Below, one piece after another: positions 34,158 through 43,102 of a DNA stretch of 64,000 nt (positions within the stretch are counted from its first letter, which is position 1; each line of letters starts with the position of its first letter). The translations under genes and the position numbers were made by a program. The notes under the pieces were generated by a model, which did no database searches, was not told the origin of the DNA, and saw nothing but the letters and a program-made list of their open reading frames with translations. The DNA comes from Streptomyces flavidovirens DSM 40150 (GTDB lineage Bacteria > Actinomycetota > Actinomycetes > Streptomycetales > Streptomycetaceae), in the NCBI RefSeq assembly GCF_000429085.1, contig NZ_AUBE01000012.1, positions 1 to 64,000 of the forward strand, given 5' to 3'.

Positions 34158-34454
34158 TCAGGTGCGCAGGCGTGAGAACCAGCCGCTTGCCTTCTGATCT
34201 GGTACCTGGTCCTGCTCCTGGAGCTCGCCGTCGGCCTGCTGATCGGCCTCGACAGCCTGGCCCTCGTACGAGTCGCACAGGGTCGGGTGCCACCGCCGTC
34301 CCGGCATCGGGTACGCCGCGGCTGCCTTCCACCGGTCAGCGGCGAACTCCGCCCCACAGTTAGCGCAGACGGGACGACGGGTCTCACACTCGGCTGCCTT
34401 CTGCTCTGCCATGCGCCGCAGCTTTGCCTTGTACTTCTCCTGGCGGTGTCTCAT
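34158..34454 (-). CDS. Small Cys-motif protein, plasmid-like
   Basis: 98 residues from ATG 34454 (MRHRQEKYKAKLRRMAEQKA). After a basic N-terminal helix comes RPVCANCGAEFAADRW, a zinc-ribbon-like CxxC. The usual second pair is represented only by PTLCDSYEG, where the related fragment at 47712-47875 has TLCDSCET. So the fourth Cys is replaced by Tyr here and metal binding may be weakened. The tail is Gln/Asp-rich (EADQQADGELQEQDQV) and ends WFSRLRT. No function known to me. Confidence 0.5.
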   Translation of the reverse strand: MRHRQEKYKAKLRRMAEQKAAECETRRPVCANCGAEFAADRWKAAAAYPMPGRRWHPTLCDSYEGQAVEADQQADGELQEQDQVPDQKASGWFSRLRT

Positions 34455-34608
34455 GTGCCCCCGCCCTGGGGCTCGGGAGGGCGGGGGCACGGGGGCGCAC
34501 ACCGACCTCGTCGAGCTCCGTTGTAGGTCCAACTGTTTACCCGTCAGAGAACCCATGGTGGGCTCACCCAGCCCCGGGGCAACGCGATACGGCCGTGGCA
34601 GATGGGGG

Positions 34609-35152
34609 TCAGGCACTTGATCCGACGGCCGTGACCAGCTCGCGCACCCCAACTACTTGGCTGTGCCGTGAGCGCAGGTCGCTGACGATTCTCCGGATGG
34701 CTGGCCGGTCGCGGACCTCGCCCGGCGAGGCCCGCAAAGCGGACAGCAGCTCAGCGGCCGTCTGTTCCGGCTTGCCCCGTTGCCACCAGGCCCGGCCAAG
34801 GCTGGTATGCATGCGTCCCTTGTGCTCGGCGGTCTTGAACTGGGCGGCGCGCAGGCCGCGTCCGGCCTCGATGGCGGCACCCGCGTCACCGAGCGCCGTG
34901 TACGAGGTGGTGCAGAGCATCTGGGCGTACGCCGACGCTTGCGCTCCGGTCTTGAGGCCGGTGTCCTCCACTTTGGTGACCGCCACGAGGATGTGCCGCT
35001 GCGCTGCGGCCTGTTGGTCCTGGTGGCGGAGCACGATGCTCAGTTCCCGGACCGCCGCCGGCGGGGACGAGCGGCGATCCGGACTGGTCGGCGTAGATGG
35101 TCGCCCGGTCAGCACTGAGCCGCGACTGGGCGTACTTGCCGATCTTCGTCAA
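34609..35152 (-). pseudogene. TPR domain of a truncated XRE-type regulator
   Basis: The minus strand reads IGKYAQSRLSADRATIYADQ, then after a frameshift VRELSIVLRHQDQQAAAQRH, MLCTTSYTALGDAGAAIEAG, MHTSLGRAWWQRGKPEQTAA and RDRPAIRRIVSDLRSRHSQV. These are helical repeats from the C-terminal half of Streptomyces helix-turn-helix/TPR regulators. The HTH part is absent; the gene is cut at about 35160, shortly before an IS5 end. Confidence 0.6.
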
Positions 35153-35232
35153 TACCTGGGAAGTCAGGCTGTAGCAGACGGAAAGGCGTGCGAGGTGTAT
35201 GTCCTGCTAGCCCTGGGCGGCCTGGTTGCGAT

Positions 35233-36140
35233 CTTGGTCGTGGTGATCACGTTCTGTGGGACGTGGTGTTCTGACGAATGGCCAGTGAGCCCGGCTGGAG
35301 TCGTTGTTGCCACAGGGCATCAAACCGGGCCGTCCGCCGGTGTGGACGCGGCGGCAGCTGATAGACGGCATACCGTGGCGGACCCGGACACGTGCCCCCT
35401 GGCGGGACGTGCCGGAACGCTACGGGCCCTGAGACCGGGTCTATGACCTCTTCCGCCGCTGGCAGCGCGATGGCACCTGGCCAGGATCGTCACCCAGCTC
35501 CAGGTCGAGGCGGATGCGAAGGGCCTGATCACCTGGGACGTGAATGTCGACTCAACCGTCTGCCGGGCCCACCAGCACGCAGCCGGGGCAGCGAGAGGGG
35601 GGATCTGCAAAAGGAGCCGCCCGGCGGCATCGCCGTCGAGCCGGCCGACCACGGCCTCGGACGCTCCCGAGGCGGTCTGACCACCAAGATTCACCTGGCC
35701 GTCGAGCAGGGGCAGAAGCCTCTGTCGGTGCTGATCACGGCTGGGCAGCGAGGCGACTCTCCGCAGTTCGAGTCGGTCCTGGACGCGATCCGGGTGCCGA
35801 GGATCGGTTCTGTTCGACCCGGTAGGCGACCGGACCATGTGCGGGCCGACAAGGCGTACGACTCCCGCCGCAACCGGACCTACCTGCGAAGACGCGGTAT
35901 CAAGGCGACCATTCCAGTCCCGGCGGACCGAGTCCGTAACCGCCAGAAACTCGGCTCCCGAGGCGGTCGGCCGCCGAAGTTCGACAAGACCGACTACCGC
36001 GAGCGCCACGCGGTCGAGTGCGGGATCAACCGCTTCAAGCGTCACCGGGCCGTGGCCACGAGATACGACAAGCTTGCCGTCCGCTACGAGGCGACCGTGC
36101 TGGTGACAGTCCTTAACGGATGGCTGTGGCCAGCAGGTTT
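35233..36140. mobile_element. Decayed IS5-family element
   Basis: The left-end sequence (CTTGGTCGTG, TGATCACGTTCTGTGGGACG, then TTCTGACGAA) recurs at 44795-44840 in front of another truncated copy, which identifies it as the conserved IS end. The body carries a frameshifted transposase. The right end is unclear; sequence changes to the NTF2-like gene after about 36140. Confidence 0.65.
35280..36126 (+). pseudogene. IS5-family transposase with several frameshifts
   Basis: Recognisable pieces in order: GIRWRTRTRAPWRDVPERYG and DRVYDLFRRWQRDGTW, with a frame change between, then ITWDVNVDSTVCRAHQHAAG (first Asp). After another shift come PADHGLGRSRGGLTTKIHLA, RADKAYDSRRNRTYLRRRGI (second Asp) and ERHAVECGINRFKRHRAVAT (Glu). 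From about 35600 to 36120 the frame is clean. At least two indels in the first third inactivate it. Confidence 0.8.
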
Positions 36141-36150
36141 GCCGTCGACC

Positions 36151-36600
36151 TCAGTCTGTCGGTGTCGGCACGGCGCAGGCGTCGGCGACCGCCCGCGTGT
36201 CCCAGTAGAAGGGACGAACCTCGGTGATCCGCCCGTCCTTGACCGTGATCGCTTGCAGAATCGGGAAGCTGAGTTCACGGCCGGTCGCACGAGCGCGCGC
36301 ACGGACCTGTGTGAGCACGACCGCGGTCTCACCGGTGGCAAGAAACTCCTGCTCCACCATGTCGAACGACTCCCACACCTCTCCCATCATGAGGAAGAAC
36401 TGCGTCATGCCGTTGTGCCCACGCCAAGTGCCTCCATAGGGCAGAGCATCTGCCTGATGCAGCTCGACATCCGGCGCAAAGAAGGGGGCGAGCAGATCGA
36501 ACGAAGCCTCGCCAGGGCCTCCAGCCGCCAAGTACTCCGCCTCAGCCGCATACATGCCGGTGAGGACTGTCACTGAGTCTGTAGTGGATGACATCGTCAT
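36151..36600 (-). CDS. SnoaL/NTF2-like protein
   Basis: 149 residues. A cone-shaped NTF2-like fold is indicated by AEAEYLAAGGPGEASFDLLA, PFFAPDVELHQADALPYGGT, WRGHNGMTQFFLMMGEVWES, VVLTQVRARARATGRELSFP and ITVKDGRITEVRPFYWDT. Such proteins are small cyclases, isomerases or ligand binders; those with RGHNGMTQFF usually serve as uncharacterised polyketide-type accessory or stress proteins. No signal peptide. It stands alone just beside the IS5 remnant, whose insertion lies past its stop. Function cannot be inferred more closely. Confidence 0.8.
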   Translation of the reverse strand: MTMSSTTDSVTVLTGMYAAEAEYLAAGGPGEASFDLLAPFFAPDVELHQADALPYGGTWRGHNGMTQFFLMMGEVWESFDMVEQEFLATGETAVVLTQVRARARATGRELSFPILQAITVKDGRITEVRPFYWDTRAVADACAVPTPTD

Positions 36601-37113
36601 GCCGCCAGCTTGATCACCACATCAGGCTCGTGCTGGCGGCAATCAGACATCGTTGTGCAGCGCGGTCGGCACTTCCGCAACGCCCTAGCCGCGTGCTTCC
36701 GTTCGCCTCGACACTCGAAGGCGCCAGCCACGCTTACTGGGCTACTCCGTACGAGCCGTCCCCCAGCGCCATAACAGCATTGCCGGCGGACTGCTACGCG
36801 CCTACTACGTCAACGACCGCATCCTGGCCTGGACGCGATCCTGCCACGGCCCGACCAGATCAACGACCGGTACTACGTCAACGTCGACCAGACCTTCCCA
36901 GCCGTAACACTGGGGCCACTGCCCCCGCCTGGCGGAGTTGCCCATGGCCGGCGTCTCGTCGCCGGCCGTCGTACCCCCGCCCAGGGCGGCTCGCCCGCCG
37001 CGTGCCTGGTCGCCGCCAATCGGGGCCGCGTAACGGCGCCATGCATCCAGCGCGGAAACGAGGATCCCGGCAGGTGCGGCCCAGGCGGCCCTCAACACGC
37101 TCCACACTGACAG
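36601..37113. other. No gene seen
   Basis: About 510 bp. It contains a near-direct repeat CTACTACGTCAACGACC / TACTACGTCAACGTCGACC (around 36794 and 36871), possibly the remains of a coding sequence. Otherwise only Pro/Arg-rich frames. Confidence 0.3.
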
Positions 37114-37422
37114 CTAGCGTTTTCGGTTCTCTCGCCGCGTGGTGATCCCATCGCTGATGAAGACGACGATACCGAGGGTGCCGAGGCCCACCCCGGCGTA
37201 GCCGACGAGTTCTCCACGGGCTTCGTTCTTCTTCTCCTCGTCGTAGCTAAAGGATTCGCCACCTACCCTCATGCACCACTGGCCGGGTCTCATCGGGCTG
37301 CCGTCGCACTCAACGGCGTTGCTGTTCATGAGAGCCTCGGCGTTGATGAAAAACATGGTCATGCCGACGATGAACAGAGCCCAGCCCAGGACCCTGAGCC
37401 ATGGCCGTCCTGAGCTGCGCAT
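37114..37422 (-). CDS. Small two-helix membrane protein
   Basis: 102 residues from ATG 37422 with AAGGAA upstream. Two membrane segments: LRVLGWALFIVGMTMFFINA (about 10-29) and ELVGYAGVGLGTLGIVVFIS (about 71-90). Between them is a loop with two Cys (VECDGSPMRPGQWCMRVGG), probably outside and perhaps disulphide-bonded. The C-terminus is basic (TTRRENRKR). It lies downstream of and in the same direction as the DUF4328 gene with a 53-bp gap. Unknown function. Confidence 0.65.
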   Translation of the reverse strand: MRSSGRPWLRVLGWALFIVGMTMFFINAEALMNSNAVECDGSPMRPGQWCMRVGGESFSYDEEKKNEARGELVGYAGVGLGTLGIVVFISDGITTRRENRKR

Positions 37423-37475
37423 TCAGCAGTTCCTTTCCGTCCGATGCCAGCAGGCGACGCCCGCGCGTCCAGGGC

Positions 37476-38075
37476 TCAGGTCATGTTGAGGTACGGCAGG
37501 GGGCCGGCCGGCTGCGCGGCGGTCACGCGGCGGATGACCGCGATCGCGAGGATCGCGCACAGGATGTTGAGGCTCTCGTCGACCGGGTTGCGGTAGTCCG
37601 TCTGGTCGAGGACCAAGAGGTGGAAGGCGACCGAGAGAGGGCCGTCGAGGAGCCAGACGAACCACCAGGCGTTGATCAGCCAGGCGTCGCGGGGCGGGCC
37701 GCCGGCCCGGTGGATGTCGAGGGTGATGCGGCGCGGCAACCACCACATGGCGAGCGGGATGACCCAGGCGCCGACGGCGAAGCCCGGGGTGTACTTGTGG
37801 CTGCCCGGGGCGAGGACCTCGGCGTTGTAGCGGACGCGGTGGAACCAGACCAGAAATGAAATCCAGCACGACACCTGGAGCACGGCCGGAAGCGGAACCA
37901 GGTCCTCGGCGAGCCATGGCGAGTCCTTGCCGCCGGTCGCGATGATGTAGACGTCGGTGATGGCAGAGGTGGCGATCAGTGACTGGACGAGGAGCGCCGG
38001 TCCGTTCGGCTTGCGGAATCTGTAGCGGGGCGCCCGCGCGGCGGCCGGTCCGACCGGCGCGTTGTACGCGTTCAT
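37476..38075 (-). CDS. DUF4328 membrane protein
   Basis: 199 residues from ATG 38075, preceded by GGGGGGA. The DUF4328 pattern is clear: FRKPNGPALLVQSLIATSAI, VLQVSCWISFLVWFHRVRYN, GFAVGAWVIPLAMWWLPRRI, DAWLINAWWFVWLLDGPLSV and DESLNILCAILAIAVIRRVT, giving four or five membrane helices with the conserved W-x-x-x-R and PxxxxW features. Widespread in Streptomyces; function unknown. Possibly co-transcribed with the small membrane protein downstream. Confidence 0.82.
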   Translation of the reverse strand: MNAYNAPVGPAAARAPRYRFRKPNGPALLVQSLIATSAITDVYIIATGGKDSPWLAEDLVPLPAVLQVSCWISFLVWFHRVRYNAEVLAPGSHKYTPGFAVGAWVIPLAMWWLPRRITLDIHRAGGPPRDAWLINAWWFVWLLDGPLSVAFHLLVLDQTDYRNPVDESLNILCAILAIAVIRRVTAAQPAGPLPYLNMT

Positions 38076-38300
38076 GAATGTCCCCCCAGGGATACGGTGA
38101 CGCCGCCGTGGTTCGTCACGGCGGCGATGATCACCGGCATAGTAGGTGCGTTCCGGCGGGGCGTCCAAAGGGGTGACGCCCCTTTGGACACGACCGGGCC
38201 GGACCCGCGGCGGAAAGTGTCAGACAGGCCCTGGGGCCCCAGCGGGCCTCTGGCCGTGGCTTGACCAGCGCGTTCGATGACGCCGTGCGCCCCGTCGTAA

Positions 38301-38350
38301 CGGCTGCGGCTACGGCTACGGCTACGGCTACGGCTACGGCTGCGGCTGCG
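38301..38350. repeat. Hexanucleotide tandem repeat (CGGCTA/G) at the 3' end of the phospholipase gene
   Basis: Eight head-to-tail units of CGGCTR: one CGGCTG, five CGGCTA, then two CGGCTG. On the minus strand CGGCTA reads TAGCCG, so the TAG stop of the phospholipase gene at 38334 is itself part of the array. Slippage here would not change the frame, but a CGGCTA/CGGCTG change decides where the protein ends. Confidence 0.85.
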
Positions 38351-39666
38351 TGTTCTGCGCGTCGGCGGTGGCGCGCTGGGTGCGGAAGTTCTCCCGGTAG
38401 GCGTCGTATACAGAGGCGGTGCGGTGCTCAGGGTCCGTGGAGTCGTCCCACTTCAGGAGGGCTTCGTCGTTACCGATCAGGCCCGACTTGGTGTAGGGGT
38501 GGCTGCCGGTGAAGACGATCTTCTGGTTGTTCTTGCCCTTGTAGGTGCCCTCGATGAGCAGGTACTTGGTGTGGGTGGCGGTGTGCGTGCCGCCCGCCGC
38601 GTCGTAGAGCTTGTGCAGGTCGATACCGCCGTACCGGGTGGGTTTGTTGAGGATCTGCTCGACCGCGGTCCCCGACGCGTCGAGGTCGCGGTAGACGACG
38701 TCGACGTAGCAGCCCGCGTCGTCGAGGTCCCACAGCTTCTGCGCGACTTCCGGCCGGGTGATCCCGTGCATCGCGACGCGGATCACCGTGCGGCCGTCGG
38801 CGGTCCCGTAGCCGGTGTCGTTGCCGTAGCAGGCCGGCTTCCCGTTGACCGGGTTGTCCACCGTGCTGAGGATGTTGACGATGACGTCCGTGGTCGCCCG
38901 GGGGAAGAAGTATGCCTTGGCCCGGCCCGCCCGGGTGTCCATCAGCACGTCGGAAACCTGCTTGGACGGGTCCGCCTGCGCCTCGGCCTGACGTTTGAAG
39001 TAGGCGGCGTAGGCGCCGTACAGGGCGTGGTTGTCTGCCACCGTCAGGGCGTCGTTCCAGGACTTGCGCCGGTCCCAGGTGGTCATGTTCGCGGAGGACT
39101 GCACGACCACGTTGTCCACCGGCACGGTGGCGGTGGCGCTGCCCTTGGTGCGGGAGAACAGGTAGAACTTGTTGTGGTTGACTCTGGGCCAGCCGTCTGC
39201 CGGGTTCGGGTCCTTCGCCAGGCACGCCTGCTTGTCGGCGCACAGCCGCACCCAGGCGTCGCCCGAGCCGGCCGGCTTCTTCGCAAGCCCTGCGGCGAGC
39301 AGGTCGTACATCGGGCCGCCCTCCCAGGGCCGGCGGGTCTCGCTGTCCAGGATCACCTGAACGTTCACCCCGCGCAGGTGCGCCGCGTTCAGCCGCTCCA
39401 CCACCCATTTGGAGCCGAACACGTACGCGGAGATCATGATGTCGGGACCCGGGAACCGCGCCGTCGATGAGCCGGGCGAGGTGTGTGGGTATCGCGTCAG
39501 TGCGTGCCGGGTCGGGGCTAGTGGGGTCGTTGAACAGTGCGCCGGTCGTCACCGCAGGGGCGGGCGTGCCGCCGTCCGCGAGAGCGGGCACTGGGGCTGT
39601 GGTGCCGAGGAGGGCGAGGGTGGCTGCTGTTGTGGTCGCCATCCGGGCAAAGTTGATCTTGATCAC
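38334..39666 (-). pseudogene. Secreted phospholipase D-family protein, one frameshift
   Basis: From GTG 39666 a signal peptide reads IKINFARMATTTAATLALLG (cleaved near VPALA), followed by the mature start up to THLARLIDGAVPGS. At about 39445-39455 one extra base must be skipped; the next frame continues DIMISAYVFGSKWVVERLNA to the end. Two PLD half-sites follow: RVNHNKFYLFSRTK, and THTKYLLIEGTYKG, in HxKxxxxD layout but with Ser and Glu where Asp is usual. NVVVQSSANMT and KIVFTGSHPYT are the partner strands. Apart from the shift the gene is complete (~440 residues). A sequencing error or recent mutation is possible. Confidence 0.75.
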
Positions 39667-40208
39667 GAACGGTGAACCTACCCAGGCAGGGCCCGGGGGC
39701 TGCCACCGACCCTGAGAAGCCCCAGTGGTGTACGAGGCGCTGAGCAAGCCAAGCCACCGCCTGCGCGATCCCGGTCCGCCGGTCGCAGTCGAACATCCCA
39801 ACGTGGCGCCGGTCACGGTCCCTGTCGTGCCAGCTTGCATGCGGTTGACGCACACCGCTCAACCCCCCAGTGCCTTGGCGAGACCGACGGCCAGCGCGTC
39901 GACGGGCGGCCTTTCCGGCGAGCCGTCGAACGGCAGTGGCTCCCCAGGTCGTTTCATCGGTCGGCAAAGGGCGCAGTGCCGTTTCCCGTCGAGCATGTCG
40001 GCGAAGTGCTTCCCATGACGTTGCCCGCCTGCGCCGATCCGGCTACAGGTGAGAGGAGGAGCCTCAAGGTGCCTTCATCCACGTCCGCGACCGACGACCA
40101 GTACCTGTACGCAGAGGCCCAACGCCCGGGGTGCCTCACAAGCGCCCGACAAACGCGCGATTGCTTCCGAAGAAACGACCTTGGCCGGTAGCTATTGCAG
40201 CGGTCGCA
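39667..40208. other. No gene seen
   Basis: About 540 bp between the phospholipase start and the end of the cupin gene. Several overlapping short open frames, none with recognisable content. Confidence 0.35.
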
Positions 40209-40703
40209 TCAGTGTGCGGCTTCCAACGCGGCTCGCCACTGCGGGCTGTCCACGTAGTGGTTGTCGAAGTGCTCGGAGGACTCCTTGATCTCCTGCGGGC
40301 TCGCCTCACCCCGCATCACCCGGCCGAGCAGCCGGAGGTAGTCGAAGCGCGGCATGCCCGGAGAGAAGACGAACAGCACGTCGGCTTCCGCGCCGGGAGC
40401 CGCAGCGAAAGCGTGCGGAGTGTTCGGCGGTACGAGCAGGAGATCGCCCGCGTCGAGGACCTTGACCACGTCGTCGACGAGCACCTGCAAGGAGCCGCCG
40501 ATGACGAAGAAGAGTTCGGATGCGCGGGTGTGGAAGTGGGCCGGCGCACCAACCGCGCCTTCGGCGAACTGCGAGCGGTAGCTGGTGAGTGAGCTGCCGT
40601 CGGTGCCGAAGTCCGCCAGCAGCGTCATGACGCTGCTGGGGTCACTCGTGGTCTCCGCAGTAGCGGCGCGCGTGAGAACTGGCGTGAGTATGGTGGCGCT
40701 CAT
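40209..40703 (-). CDS. Cupin-domain protein
   Basis: 164 residues from ATG 40703 with AAGGGAG upstream. It shows both cupin motifs: GAPAHFHTRASELFFVIGGS (motif 1, with His-x-His and Glu metal ligands) and GDLLLVPPNTPHAFAAAPGA (motif 2, His ligand). The C-terminal helix segment is RFDYLRLLGRVMRGEASPQE. It is a small metal-binding beta-barrel, cytoplasmic; members of this type are dioxygenases, isomerases or quercetinase-like proteins of uncertain substrate. It is on the same strand as the AraC gene 364 bp upstream but not evidently in an operon with it. Confidence 0.85.
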   Translation of the reverse strand: MSATILTPVLTRAATAETTSDPSSVMTLLADFGTDGSSLTSYRSQFAEGAVGAPAHFHTRASELFFVIGGSLQVLVDDVVKVLDAGDLLLVPPNTPHAFAAAPGAEADVLFVFSPGMPRFDYLRLLGRVMRGEASPQEIKESSEHFDNHYVDSPQWRAALEAAH

Positions 40704-41067
40704 GGTCGTACTCCCTTGACTGAGCTGCGGCTACGGGCATCTCCCGCGGCCTTGTGTAAACAAGTCTGAACAACGAAGGGACCTATTGCCGGGTGCATTC
40801 CTGTACCCGAATCACGGGTCAATTTTGGTTACTCCCGCCTCTGTCGCGTTGCCCTCTTCGCGGGCGAAGCCGCGGGTGCCCGTACTGAGGGGGGAGGACC
40901 AGGCGTTGTTCCTCGCGTTGGCCAGCTACCAGTTCGAGCGATGATGTCGGGTCCGCCTGTTTGCGCGGGGAAGAGTGACCTCACGCCGACCTCATCTGCC
41001 TCTGGCCGCCCCGCCTGCCGCAGCCGGGACAGGCTCAGTCGAACCGGTGCTTGCAACGACACTGAAT
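40704..41067. other. Intergenic region between AraC and cupin genes
   Basis: About 360 bp. A GC-rich imperfect hairpin near 40845-40885 could end transcription from the AraC gene; the rest presumably holds the cupin promoter. No ORF of quality. Confidence 0.35.
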
Positions 41068-42102
41068 TTAAGGCTGTGCGACACGCGGCGGTGTGCGCAC
41101 AGTGCAGGACTTCTCAACATTCCCTGCATCCCGGTGTATTTCGTTCGTGCGGTGCTCAGTTGGCGTGATGCCGTAGGCGTCGCGGAAGGCGCGGGTGAAG
41201 GCGCTGGCGCTGGAAAAGCCCCAGCGGGCCGCGATGGCCTGAACGGGCTGGCTGCTCAGGTCTCGGTTCGTCAGGTCGGCGCGGCAGCGTTCGAGCCTGC
41301 GTCGGCGAATGGATGCGGCGACGGTGAAGGGCTGCTCGCGGAAGAGGCCGTAAAGGGTGCGCAGGGAGATGTTGTGCCGGTCGGCGACCGCCTGGGGCGT
41401 AAGGTCTGGGTCACTGAGGTTGTGCTCGATGAAGGCGGTGATCCGCTGCAGCATCATCTGGGCGCGGGCCTCGGCCGGGGCCTCGGTCATGGCCCCTGCC
41501 TGCTGGGCCAGGCAGGCGGCGGCCAGGTCGAGCGTGATGGTCCCCATGCGGTGCAGTTCCTCGGGCCCGCACTGCGGGCCGTGGTCGAGCAACGTGCTGA
41601 GAAAGTCGGTGAGGACCGCCGCTGTTCCCCGGCCGGCGGGTATGCGCTGCGCGAGGAGGCGGTCCAACCTGCCCGACCGCAGGGGCATGGCAGCGCGTGG
41701 TATCTGCAGCACGACAGCTTGGACGCGTCCGTCATCGGAGACACCGCAGTTCTCCATCGGGCGGGACGTGTTCGTCAACACCAAGTCCTTCGAGACCACA
41801 GACTCCTTGCCGCACTGGGAGATACGGAAGGCGCCTGCAGTCACCCATGCCAGCTGGTACTGCTCGGGATCACCTCGGCGGACATGGGCCGCTGTGCGTC
41901 GTGACCACACCGGTGTGAAGTCGAACCTGGAGACCCGAACAGGGCCGAGTGCCAGGTCACTGATCTCGGCCGCGAAGTCTGTCGCATGCTTCGTGCTGAG
42001 CGTGACGGGCATCAACTCGCTGGAAACCGTCTCGCAAAACCATTCGAACCTGTCCCCTGTCGGCACGGCCGCAGCCGATGCACCTGACCATCCCACGAAC
42101 AA
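41068..42102 (-). CDS. AraC-family transcriptional regulator
   Basis: 344 residues. The N-terminal ~190 residues are the AraC-binding-like beta domain (PVRVSRFDFTPVWSRRTAAH; YQLAWVTAGAFRISQCGKES; SRPMENCGVSDDGRVQAVVL). The C-terminal 110 residues hold two helix-turn-helix motifs: LTPQAVADRHNISLRTLYGL and QAIAARWGFSSASAFTRAFR, with the signature DAYGITPTEHR. This type (AraC_binding_2) often regulates catabolic or oxidative genes. Its target is not evident; the cupin gene downstream on the same strand is one possibility. The start is uncertain within the first 30 residues. Confidence 0.88.
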   Translation of the reverse strand: MFVGWSGASAAAVPTGDRFEWFCETVSSELMPVTLSTKHATDFAAEISDLALGPVRVSRFDFTPVWSRRTAAHVRRGDPEQYQLAWVTAGAFRISQCGKESVVSKDLVLTNTSRPMENCGVSDDGRVQAVVLQIPRAAMPLRSGRLDRLLAQRIPAGRGTAAVLTDFLSTLLDHGPQCGPEELHRMGTITLDLAAACLAQQAGAMTEAPAEARAQMMLQRITAFIEHNLSDPDLTPQAVADRHNISLRTLYGLFREQPFTVAASIRRRRLERCRADLTNRDLSSQPVQAIAARWGFSSASAFTRAFRDAYGITPTEHRTNEIHRDAGNVEKSCTVRTPPRVAQP

Positions 42103-42418
42103 TCCCCCTTACTCCGGCGTGACCACAGACTGGCCCTTGCTGCTTTGGCAGGCCAGACAGGAGACCCGGGCCGCCGACGTTCACCCAGTGCACTTCAACC
42201 GTCCACGCACCACGGCCAGCACGAGGGATGCACCCGCATTGAACAACACCGGCCAGAGCGTCAAATACCGCAGGCGTTGGCCTTCCGGCCTGTCGGAGCG
42301 GTGTTGACTGCTCCACTGGGCAGCCACTGAGCGCCGTAGTTGGCCAGGTGCGCTGTCAGCCGGCCTGCGGGGCGCGGGCACACGCCTGGGCTCGCCCCGG
42401 ATTCCGGAGCGGGCGGGT
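42103..42418. other. No gene seen
   Basis: About 315 bp between the DUF3291 gene end and the AraC start, presumably with the AraC promoter. Nothing else. Confidence 0.35.
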
Positions 42419-43084
42419 TCAGCGTGTGGCTCGCCGGGGAAGGGCTCCCCCGTTCGCAGGCGCCATCCCGGTCGTAGAGGATGACTCCAATCCAGTGCCG
42501 CCGCCCCTGCTGCTCCGAGCATCCCTCCCCTGCACCGCGGCCGCGTCCCCGGCCAACGTCGCCCGCGCGCTCAGAGCCGCCTGCTCGGGCTGCACCTGTG
42601 CCACGGCCGCAAAGTGCTGGGTGGCCTCGGCTGAGGTGTAGGAGGAGGCGAAGGTGAACGCGCGCGGGGACGGCCCATGCGCCCGCAGGTCCGCCAGCCG
42701 TTCCAGAGCCTCGCCGACGGTCGGAAGGTGCCCGGCGGGGACCCACCAGAGCACCAGATGCGCCTCGACGTGCCGTTGGAACCATTCGCGGCGCCGCCGC
42801 ATCACCTCCAGGTGCCCGCTGCGGTAGCTGAAGTCCCACAGGGCCTCCGGTGTCTCCCACACCGTCAGGTTGACGATGACGTTCTCACCGGCCGGGCGCA
42901 GGCCGGTGGCGTCGGCCGCCCCGTCCTCCGCGAGCCGCCACACGAAGCCGGGCGAACCGTCGGCGGCGGCGTTGACCGGATCGAGCAACTCGACGAACGG
43001 CGCCATGCGCGGGTCGTCGAGGGGGTGGCGGAGCGTGGCGACGTTGAGCTGGGCAAGGTGAGCGGCATGCGCGGATGCGGTCAT
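42419..43084 (-). CDS. DUF3291 protein with an altered C-terminus
   Basis: 221 residues. The first ~155 match DUF3291, a dimeric alpha/beta-barrel (monooxygenase-like) family: HLAQLNVATLRHPLDDPRMA, FVELLDPVNAAADGSPGFVW, ENVIVNLTVWETPEALWDFS, RREWFQRHVEAHLVLWWVPA, HLPTVGEALERLADLRAHGP. Relatives end shortly after the AFTF strand; here another ~60 residues of Ala/Ser/Arg-rich sequence follow, suggesting the natural stop was lost by a frameshift. The gene lies 18 bp after the HTH regulator and is likely controlled by it. Confidence 0.75.
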   Translation of the reverse strand: MTASAHAAHLAQLNVATLRHPLDDPRMAPFVELLDPVNAAADGSPGFVWRLAEDGAADATGLRPAGENVIVNLTVWETPEALWDFSYRSGHLEVMRRRREWFQRHVEAHLVLWWVPAGHLPTVGEALERLADLRAHGPSPRAFTFASSYTSAEATQHFAAVAQVQPEQAALSARATLAGDAAAVQGRDARSSRGGGTGLESSSTTGMAPANGGALPRRATR

Positions 43085-43102
43085 GGCCTCATCCCAGCAT
43101 GG

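Noticed and set aside
38301..38350. Hexamer array as a CRISPR or telomere-type repeat
   Set aside because: Units are 6 bp with no spacers and no terminal palindromes; it is a simple tandem repeat.
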